Positions 58,116 through 64,000 of a stretch of DNA of 64,000 bases are shown here, piece after piece; within the stretch, counting starts at the first letter, position 1; every line of letters begins with the position of its first letter. Made by a program: the position numbers and the translations under genes. The stretch covers positions 2,158,501-2,222,500 of the forward strand of contig NZ_OY780935.1 of NCBI RefSeq assembly GCF_963675965.1, given 5' to 3'. The notes below the pieces were generated by a model. That model saw only the letters and a list, made by a program, of their open reading frames with translations. It was not told the origin of the DNA and ran no database searches. The stretch comes from an uncultured Celeribacter sp. (lineage in GTDB: Bacteria; Pseudomonadota; Alphaproteobacteria; Rhodobacterales; Rhodobacteraceae).

Positions 58116-58967
58116 ATGCCGGAATTGCCAGAGGTCGAGACGGTTCGTCGCGGGTTGGAACCCTCTATGGCGGGGGCGCGGATTGCGCGGGCGGAGGTCA
58201 ACAGACCCGATTTGCGCTGGCCTTTTCCGGACCGCATGGCCGAGCGTCTGACCGGCGCGCGTGTCGAAAGACTGCGGCGGCGGTCGAAATATATTCTTGC
58301 CGATCTGGATACGGCAGAGACCCTGTTGATCCATTTGGGCATGTCCGGGCGGATGACGGTCTCTGGCGATCCTTTGGGGCAATTCGTTCATGAGCACCCG
58401 ATGCCAGTGAAACACGACCATGTGGTGTTTCACATGGACAATGGTGCGCGGGTGACCTTCAACGATCCGCGTCGGTTCGGGGCGATGGATCTGATGCCGA
58501 CCGGGCAGGAGAGTGCCCATCCGCTGCTGGCCCGTCTCGGTCCGGAACCTCTGGGCAACGCATTCAGCGAGGATCATCTTGTCGCGGCCTTAAAAGGCAA
58601 GGCCACTCCGATCAAAACAGCGCTTCTGGATCAGCGCATCATCGCCGGGCTGGGCAACATATATGTGTGCGAGGTGTTGTTTCGCGCAGGCATTCATCCG
58701 GCGCGCAAAGCCGGGCGCATTTCCGCACCTCGGGTGGCGGGGCTGGTGCCGATCATCCGCGACGTGTTGACTGAGGCGATTGAAGCCGGGGGCTCCTCGC
58801 TCAAGGATTTTCGACAGGCCGACGGAGAACTGGGCTATTTCCAGCATCGTTTTCGGGTGTACGGGCGTGAAGGCGCCCCCTGCGTCACGCCGGGCTGCGG
58901 GGCGACGGTAAAACGCATCGTGCAATCGGGGCGATCCAGCTTCTTTTGTCCGAGCTGCCAAAGATAG
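58116..58967 (+). CDS. mutM: Formamidopyrimidine-DNA glycosylase MutM
   Basis: Excises 8-oxoguanine and formamidopyrimidines. 283 residues. The catalytic N-terminal Pro and Glu are in MPELPEVETVRRGLEP, the beta-elimination Lys in RRRSKYILADL (~56-66); the helix-two-turns-helix has ALLDQRIIAGLGNIYVCEVL (~170-189), and the C-terminal zinc finger has CVTPGCGATVKRIVQSGRSS followed by FFCPSC. Complete and of normal length. Confidence 0.97.
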   Translation: MPELPEVETVRRGLEPSMAGARIARAEVNRPDLRWPFPDRMAERLTGARVERLRRRSKYILADLDTAETLLIHLGMSGRMTVSGDPLGQFVHEHPMPVKHDHVVFHMDNGARVTFNDPRRFGAMDLMPTGQESAHPLLARLGPEPLGNAFSEDHLVAALKGKATPIKTALLDQRIIAGLGNIYVCEVLFRAGIHPARKAGRISAPRVAGLVPIIRDVLTEAIEAGGSSLKDFRQADGELGYFQHRFRVYGREGAPCVTPGCGATVKRIVQSGRSSFFCPSCQR

Positions 58968-59027
58968 CTTGATCCTTATGGGGCAGGTGTTAGGACTCCG
59001 GGAAACGCCTTGGGCATGGAGGGACAG

Positions 59028-59804
59028 ATGGCCTATAAAACGCTCATCATCGAGATCAAAGACGATGTGGAACTGATCCGGCTGAACCGCCCGGATGCCA
59101 TGAATGCGCTGAACTCTGAACTGTTGGGCGAGCTGGCGGATGCGTTGAAAAAGGCGGATCGCGACCCGAAGGTGCGGGTGATTGTCCTGACCGGCTCGGA
59201 AAAGGCCTTTGCGGCTGGCGCCGACATCAAAGAAATGTCTGCCAAGACCTTTGCCGATGTCACGACCAGCAATTTCTTTGCGACCGAAGCCAACAGCATC
59301 GACGCAACCCGCAAGCCCGTTATCGCGGCTGTGGCAGGCTATGCGCTGGGCGGGGGCTGCGAATTGGCGATGATGTGTGACTTTATCATTGCCGCTGATA
59401 CGGCCAAGTTCGGCCAGCCCGAAATCAATCTGGGGATCACGGCCGGTCTGGGCGGTACGCAGCGCCTGACGCGTTTCGTGGGCAAATCGAAAGCCATGGA
59501 AATGCATCTGACGGGCCGGTTCATGGATGCCGAAGAGGCGGAGCGGTCCGGGCTGGTGTCTCGGGTGGTGCCCGCCAAGAAGCTGCTCGACGATGCGCTG
59601 GCCACTGCTGCGAAGATTGCCGAGAAAAGCGCGATCTCCGTCGCTGCCGCCAAGGAATCGGTCAAACGGTCCTATGAAACGACGCTGGCCGAAGGCGTGT
59701 TGTTTGAACGCCGGTCGTTTTATGCGCTCTTTGCCACCGAAGATCAGACCGAAGGCATGACGGCCTTTATGGAAAAACGCGAACCGCAGTTCCGCGACAA
59801 GTAA
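59028..59804 (+). CDS. Enoyl-CoA hydratase
   Basis: Adds water to trans-2-enoyl-CoA in fatty acid and related beta-oxidation. 258 residues of the crotonase family. The oxyanion-hole segments are KAFAAGADIKEM (~60-71) and AVAGYALGGGCELAMMCDFI (~100-119); the two catalytic Glu residues are in GCELAM and GQPEINLGITAGLGGTQRLT (~130-149). GGAGGGACAG precedes ATG 59028. This position between mutM and rpsT is a common arrangement in Rhodobacteraceae. Confidence 0.93.
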   Translation: MAYKTLIIEIKDDVELIRLNRPDAMNALNSELLGELADALKKADRDPKVRVIVLTGSEKAFAAGADIKEMSAKTFADVTTSNFFATEANSIDATRKPVIAAVAGYALGGGCELAMMCDFIIAADTAKFGQPEINLGITAGLGGTQRLTRFVGKSKAMEMHLTGRFMDAEEAERSGLVSRVVPAKKLLDDALATAAKIAEKSAISVAAAKESVKRSYETTLAEGVLFERRSFYALFATEDQTEGMTAFMEKREPQFRDK

Positions 59805-59854
59805 GCCCGGGGGCGTTGATATATCGCCCTCTGGTGAATTCGGGCTTTTCTTTT
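59803..59854 (+). terminator. Terminator after enoyl-CoA hydratase
   Basis: AAGCCCG (59803-59809) pairs with CGGGCTT (59841-59847) around an inner GGGCG/CGCCC hairpin, followed by TTCTTTT. Separates the hydratase gene from rpsT. Confidence 0.75.
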
Positions 59855-59987
59855 GGGTGATTCTCACCTAAAGGGACGCCTTACATGCGCGTGGAGCCCG
59901 CTTTAGGCTATGATGATCCTCCCCGAAAGGGTGGCGAGGCAGTTCGCGCAATCGAAATTGTAACACGACCTCTAAGAGGAAAAGATC

Positions 59988-60251
59988 ATGGCAAATACGC
60001 CCCAGTCCAAGAAACGCGCCCGTCAGGCCGTTCGCCGCACCGACGTCAACAAAGCACGCCGTTCCCGTATCCGCACCTACCTGCGCAAAGTCGAAGAAGC
60101 CATCGCTTCCGGCGATCAGGCAGCGGCTCAGGCGGCTCTGAAAGCGGCTCAGCCGGAGCTGATGCGCGGCGTCACCAAAGGCGTGGTTCACAAAAACACC
60201 GCGTCCCGCAAAATGTCCCGCCTGTCTTCGCGTGTGAAGGCTTTGGGCTAA
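59988..60251 (+). CDS. rpsT: 30S ribosomal protein S20
   Basis: Primary 16S rRNA-binding protein of the 30S body. 87 residues, almost all helical and very basic: MANTPQSKKRARQAVRRTDV at the start and VHKNTASRKMSRLSSRVKAL at the end, the family signatures. AAGAGGAAAAGATC precedes the ATG. Single gene closed by a terminator. Confidence 0.98.
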   Translation: MANTPQSKKRARQAVRRTDVNKARRSRIRTYLRKVEEAIASGDQAAAQAALKAAQPELMRGVTKGVVHKNTASRKMSRLSSRVKALG

Positions 60252-60321
60252 GTCTGCGGACGAAGACAACAGGTCTATGGCCCGGTCTGTGAATCTGGGC
60301 TGTACCTGTGAACATCTTTTT

Positions 60322-60350
60322 AAAGCGCGCCTTTTGGGTGCGCTTTTTTT
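60322..60350 (+). terminator. Rho-independent terminator after rpsT
   Basis: AAAGCGC (60322-60328) pairs with GCGCTTT (60340-60346), with further pairing inside, and a run of T residues to 60350. Confidence 0.88.
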
Positions 60351-60772
60351 ATTGGGCTGCTGGTGTGCTTTTGGGGCGCATGATGTCTGGGCGTCTGCCT
60401 CAAATTGACGCGGCTGTGCGACGAATCTCTCGCAGGCGCGGTGGGATGACAAAAATCAGCGGCAGAGACAATGGCGTAAGGTCAGTTTGCAGATCAGATG
60501 TTAAATTCTGAGGCAAAGCTGACACGAAGATATGGGTCCAAAAGGGCTTTTTGGATTCGGTTTCGGGAAAGACAGAGTCAAGCGCGAAGTTCGATTGCGC
60601 CGGGGGCTTAGGGGTTGCTAGCTTACCCCTGCGATTCACGTCGTCTTGGGGGGACATTCAGGGATCGTGCACCGACTTCGTTTCAATTGGAATGATGTGG
60701 CATCTGCCAATGCTGTGCACATTTCTGAAGCCTTTTCGCGAGTTGGGGTACTTGCGGAGGGGCTGACCAGTA

Positions 60773-60797
60773 CGGATCACGATCTGCCTGTGATCCG
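60773..60797. repeat. 8-bp inverted repeat in the dnaA upstream region
   Basis: CGGATCAC (60773-60780) and GTGATCCG (60790-60797) are perfect inverted copies with a 9-bp spacer, about 320 bp before dnaA. No T-run follows. It may be a regulator site for dnaA; unknown. Confidence 0.4.
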
Positions 60798-61115
60798 GCT
60801 TGGCCTGTCCGTAATAATCCCGCGGATGCACTGATACCGCTCTGTGTTCTGAGTTGCGTTTGAAGCTGCCGTTTCAGATGCACAATTTTGGATGAACACA
60901 GGGTGTATGTGATGCTGCCACCGCGATCGAAATAGGCATCGGTGCCGAAGACATGCGACTTTTTGAGGGTGTCGTGTGATATGTCTTCTGTTGCCTGGCC
61001 TATGGCGTTCAAGACGACCCGCAACAGAGCCATGGCTGACGCAGAGAAACTGCGGCAGTTTGATGCTGGCCCGGCCAGCAGACATACAAGAACGATAACG
61101 GGTCGAAGAACGAAA

Positions 61116-62504
61116 ATGAAAAATGATACGTGGGGACGTGTTAAACCGCAGTTGCTCGAAGCAGTGGGCCGCAACAATTTCGCGAACTGGATCGAACCTC
61201 TCAGTCTGAAGCAAATCGAAGATGGCGTTGCGGTGTTTTCCGTGCCCACGAGTTTTATGGCGAATTGGGTGTCGCGCAATTTTGCAGACACCATCCTGTC
61301 ACATCTGAAGGCGGCCAACAGCGAGGCAACGCGGGTGGAATTCAAAGTCGAGGTGCAGCAACCCGTTGCCGCGACCGAGACTGCGTCTGCATCGCCCGTG
61401 GCCGAGCAGCATCGCCCGGTCCCGGCGCAGCACGCGGCTCCGAATGTAGTGGACCCTGCCGATCTGCCGAGCGCGCCTCTGGACGCACGCTTCACCTTTG
61501 AAAACTTCGTGGTCGGCAAGCCCAACGAATTGGCCCATGCCGCCGCACGCCGCGTGGCCGAAGGTGGGCCGGTGACCTTCAATCCGCTGTTTCTCTATGG
61601 GGGCGTGGGGCTCGGGAAGACCCACCTGATGCACGCCATTGCCCATGAGGTCCGCATCCGTAACCCTGAAGCCCGTGTGCTCTATCTGTCGGCGGAACAG
61701 TTCATGTACCGCTTCGTGCAGGCGCTGCGTGATCGACAGATGATCGACTTCAAACAGATCTTCCGTTCGGTCGACGTTCTGATGGTCGACGATGTGCAGT
61801 TCATCGCAGGCAAGGATTCGACGCAGGAAGAGTTCTTTCACACCTTCAACGCGCTGGTGGACCAGAACAAGCAGATCATCATCTCTGCCGACCGCGCGCC
61901 GGGGGAAATTAAGGATCTTGAGGACCGGATCAAATCGCGGCTGCAATGTGGTCTGGTGGTCGATTTGCATCCGACCGATTATGAGCTGCGCCTGGGCATC
62001 TTGCAGACCAAGGCAGACGCCTACCGTGTGCAATATCCGGACCTGAAATTCGCAGATGGGGTGCTGGAGTTCCTGGCCCATCGCATTTCCACCAACGTGC
62101 GCGTGCTGGAAGGGGCGCTGATGCGTCTGTTCGCATTCGCCTCTCTGGTTGGGAGGGAAATCACGTTGGATCTGACGCAGGAATGTCTGGCGGATATTCT
62201 CAAGGCCTCTGATCGCAAGGTCACGGTCGAGGAAATCCAGCGCAAAGTGTCCGAACATTATGCGATCCGCCTGTCTGACATGATCGGTCCGAAGCGGGTG
62301 CGCTCCATTGCACGTCCGCGTCAGGTGGCGATGTATCTGGCCAAGCAGCTGACCGCGCGGTCTCTGCCGGAAATCGGACGCCGCTTTGGCGGGCGCGACC
62401 ACACCACCGTGATGCATGGGGTGCGCCGTATCGAGGAACTGAAAGTGACCGACAGCCAGATCGCTGATGATTTGGAAATGCTGCGCCGGACTCTGGAAGC
62501 CTGA
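61116..62504 (+). CDS. dnaA: Chromosomal replication initiator DnaA
   Basis: ATP-dependent initiator that melts the origin. 462 residues. Domain I (~1-80, WGRVKPQLLEAVGRNNFANW), a short variable domain II (~85-130), domain III AAA+ (~130-345) with Walker A GGVGLGKTHLMHAIAHEV (~166-183), Walker B VLMVDDVQFIAGKDSTQEEF, and domain IV DNA-binding with RRFGGRDHTTVMHGVRRIEE (~425-444). The ATG at 61116 gives the normal N-terminus; longer starts add unmatched sequence. Confidence 0.98.
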   Translation: MKNDTWGRVKPQLLEAVGRNNFANWIEPLSLKQIEDGVAVFSVPTSFMANWVSRNFADTILSHLKAANSEATRVEFKVEVQQPVAATETASASPVAEQHRPVPAQHAAPNVVDPADLPSAPLDARFTFENFVVGKPNELAHAAARRVAEGGPVTFNPLFLYGGVGLGKTHLMHAIAHEVRIRNPEARVLYLSAEQFMYRFVQALRDRQMIDFKQIFRSVDVLMVDDVQFIAGKDSTQEEFFHTFNALVDQNKQIIISADRAPGEIKDLEDRIKSRLQCGLVVDLHPTDYELRLGILQTKADAYRVQYPDLKFADGVLEFLAHRISTNVRVLEGALMRLFAFASLVGREITLDLTQECLADILKASDRKVTVEEIQRKVSEHYAIRLSDMIGPKRVRSIARPRQVAMYLAKQLTARSLPEIGRRFGGRDHTTVMHGVRRIEELKVTDSQIADDLEMLRRTLEA

Positions 62505-62696
62505 GGGCGGCGCGCTGCAAATGCGCTGCAAAACTGAAACCAAAGCGATGCACCGCCGCGACAAATGTCGTTGGCGGTGCCTGCGTCTCTTGACGATCCG
62601 GCGCTGAGACAACACAGTCGCCGTAAACAAGCGCTTGCGCCCGGCGGGGAATGGTTTACCCTCTCCGCCCCGGCCTATGAATTTTACGAGGGTGGC

Positions 62697-63815
62697 ATGA
62701 AAATCAGCATCGAACGCGGCACGCTTTTGAAAGCCGTTTCTCAGGCGCAATCTGTCGTCGAACGTCGCAACACCATTCCGATCCTCGCGAACGTGTTGAT
62801 CGAGGCCGAAGGTGACACGGTTTCCTTCCGCGCGACCGATCTGGACATCGAAGTCGTCGACAAATGTGCGGCCATGGTCGAACGGGCGGGGGCAACGACC
62901 GTTTCGGCTGTCACCCTGCATGAAATCGTGCGCAAGCTGCCCGATGGCGCCATGGTGCAATTGACCGATGACGGGGCTTCCGGGCGCTTGACCGTGGAAG
63001 CGGGCCGGTCGAATTTTTCGCTGGCCACGCTGCCCAAGGAAGATTTCCCGGTGATGGCGTCCGCGGAATATGACAGCAACTTTGCCGTCCCTGCCCCGGT
63101 TCTGCGCCGGTTGTTCGACAAATCGAAATTTGCCATCTCGACCGAAGAGACCCGCTATTACCTGAACGGGGTCTACATGCATGTGGCCGACAGCGAAAAC
63201 GGGCGCGCCCTGCGCTGCGTGGCCACCGACGGGCACCGTCTGGCGCGCATTGATGCGCCGCTGCCGCCCGAAGCGAGCGATATGCCCGGTGTGATCGTGC
63301 CACGCAAAACCGTGGGGGAGTTGCGCAAGCTTCTGGACGATGATGAAATGAGCATAGCCGTCTCGGTCTCTGAGGCCAAAGTGCGCTTTGCGACGCCGGA
63401 TATCACCCTGACCTCCAAGGTCATTGATGGCACCTTCCCGGATTACACCCGGGTTATTCCCATGGGCAACACCCGCAAGCTTGAGGTGGATGCCGCCGAA
63501 TTCGCCAAGGCCGTCGACCGGGTGGCCACGGTGTCGTCAGAGCGCTCCCGTGCCGTCAAGCTGTCGCTGGACGAAGACAAGCTGGTCTTGTCGGTGAATG
63601 CCCCGGATTCGGGTGCGGCCGAAGAGGAGCTGGCCGTGGCCTATAACGACGAACGCCTGGAGATCGGGTTCAACGCGAAGTACCTTTTGGAAATCGCGTC
63701 TCAGGTGGACCGCGAAAACGCCGTCTTCCTGTTCAACTCTTCCGGCGATCCGACGCTGATGCGAGAAGGCAATGACACCTCCGCCGTCTATGTCGTCATG
63801 CCGATGCGGGTGTGA
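62697..63815 (+). CDS. dnaN: DNA polymerase III beta sliding clamp
   Basis: Ring-shaped clamp that tethers the replicative polymerase. 372 residues in three similar domains. MKISIERGTLLKAVSQAQSV at the start, ETRYYLNGVYMHVADSENGR (~153-172), ATDGHRLARIDAPLPPE, and the C-terminal GDPTLMREGNDTSAVYVVMP followed by MRV. Typical dnaA-dnaN-recF order. Confidence 0.98.
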   Translation: MKISIERGTLLKAVSQAQSVVERRNTIPILANVLIEAEGDTVSFRATDLDIEVVDKCAAMVERAGATTVSAVTLHEIVRKLPDGAMVQLTDDGASGRLTVEAGRSNFSLATLPKEDFPVMASAEYDSNFAVPAPVLRRLFDKSKFAISTEETRYYLNGVYMHVADSENGRALRCVATDGHRLARIDAPLPPEASDMPGVIVPRKTVGELRKLLDDDEMSIAVSVSEAKVRFATPDITLTSKVIDGTFPDYTRVIPMGNTRKLEVDAAEFAKAVDRVATVSSERSRAVKLSLDEDKLVLSVNAPDSGAAEEELAVAYNDERLEIGFNAKYLLEIASQVDRENAVFLFNSSGDPTLMREGNDTSAVYVVMPMRV

Positions 63816-63849
63816 GTATTTTTCCAGCAAAGGAAACGAGTGAGGCGCG

Positions 63850-64000
63850 ATGGGCGGCCTGTTCATAGAAGAGCTGAGCCTGTCGCATTTCCGCTCCCAC
63901 AAGGCCGCGCGTCTCGAGTTGGACGGGCGGCCTGTCGCCATTTGGGGCCCCAATGGCGCGGGCAAGACCAATATTCTTGAGGCCGTTTCGTTGCTGTCGC
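63850..64000 (+). CDS. recF: DNA replication/repair protein RecF (partial)
   Basis: First 50 residues of RecF, cut by the right edge. FIEELSLSHFRSHKAARLEL leads to the Walker A motif WGPNGAGKTNILEAVSLL (~33-50). The position directly after dnaN confirms the call. GAGTGAGGCGCG precedes ATG 63850. Confidence 0.95.
   Translation, partial: MGGLFIEELSLSHFRSHKAARLELDGRPVAIWGPNGAGKTNILEAVSLLS

Larger units (their letters stand above)
60252..61115. other. 864-bp gap between rpsT and dnaA
   Basis: After the rpsT terminator no gene is convincing on either strand. It contains an inverted repeat at 60773-60797 and another at 60610-60630 (AGGGGT ... ACCCCT). I searched by eye for DnaA boxes (TTATnCACA) and saw none with fewer than two mismatches, so there is no sign that this is the replication origin. 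The dnaA promoter must be inside it. Confidence 0.6.

Noticed and set aside
60252..61115. oriC next to dnaA
   Set aside because: No DnaA boxes with fewer than two mismatches were found by eye and no AT-rich unwinding stretch is evident.
60683..61582. Possible minus-strand gene between rpsT and dnaA
   Set aside because: Runs into dnaA on the other strand, has mixed low-complexity sequence and no family features.
61299..63236. 645-codon frame antisense to dnaA and dnaN
   Set aside because: Spans two certain genes on the other strand and has the Arg/His-rich composition of a shadow frame.
1..64000. CRISPR arrays, tRNA or rRNA genes, insertion sequences and prophage genes
   Set aside because: No repeat-spacer pattern, cloverleaf-like intergenic sequence, transposase or phage protein was found in any gap or frame.

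Overview
The window is a 64-kb chromosomal stretch of an alphaproteobacterium, most likely a marine Rhodobacteraceae/Roseobacteraceae member. Reasons: moderately high G+C, the gene orders rimP-nusA-ylxR-infB and ubiE-ubiB / mutM / enoyl-CoA hydratase / rpsT / dnaA-dnaN-recF, the alphaproteobacterial flagellar regulator flbT, a TRAP transporter, and an alphaproteobacterial-type heat-shock promoter before dnaK. No rRNA, tRNA, CRISPR array, insertion sequence or prophage was seen.

Layout. 1-2.4 kb: start of a probable BapA-type adhesin and a 614-residue acidic protein built on decapeptide repeats. 2.9-8.0 kb: a TRAP transporter (dctP-Q-M), then a cupin, a fumarylacetoacetate-hydrolase-family enzyme and a dehydrogenase. 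8.1-17.6 kb: a catabolic island with a MarR regulator; an operon with a fused monooxygenase/old-yellow-enzyme protein of the 2-aminobenzoyl-CoA/salicylyl-CoA type, an SDR, two thioesterases and a RidA-family protein; a third thioesterase; and a second operon with an SDR, a StyA-like flavin monooxygenase and its flavin reductase, facing an AraC/XylS-type regulator with an apparent C-terminal frameshift. 17.6-38 kb: housekeeping genes (ubiG, pip, rimP-nusA-ylxR-infB, mutT-argJ, a parvulin, secA, an envelope pair, radC, dnaJ-dnaK). 38-49 kb: alkB, an ABC-2 glycan-export permease, cysQ-kdsB, galU-galE, two paralogous glycosyltransferases, a GT14-like enzyme and a two-domain sulfotransferase. 49-54 kb: ptsN, hpf, lptB-lptA-lptC, a KdsD-type isomerase and rnd. 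54-64 kb: orphan flbT, a choline-kinase-like gene, ubiB-ubiE, mutM, enoyl-CoA hydratase, rpsT, dnaA, dnaN and the start of recF.

The most interesting part is 8.1-17.6 kb. StyA/StyB-type enzymes plus an SDR match the known route by which some bacteria turn indole into anthranilate, while the fused monooxygenase/reductase matches the aerobic 2-aminobenzoyl-CoA pathway. The two operons may form one indole-to-anthranilate-to-ring-opening route, although no CoA ligase and no IifA-like enzyme is in the window. Regulation is visible in the DNA: two imperfect 19-bp direct repeats exactly 20 bp apart (16465-16503) between the XylS-like regulator and the StyA operon, and an AT-rich motif (TTAAAATAAATG) shared by the promoters of the cupin operon and the fused-monooxygenase operon. 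The pathway assignment is inference from families and context; substrates cannot be read from sequence.
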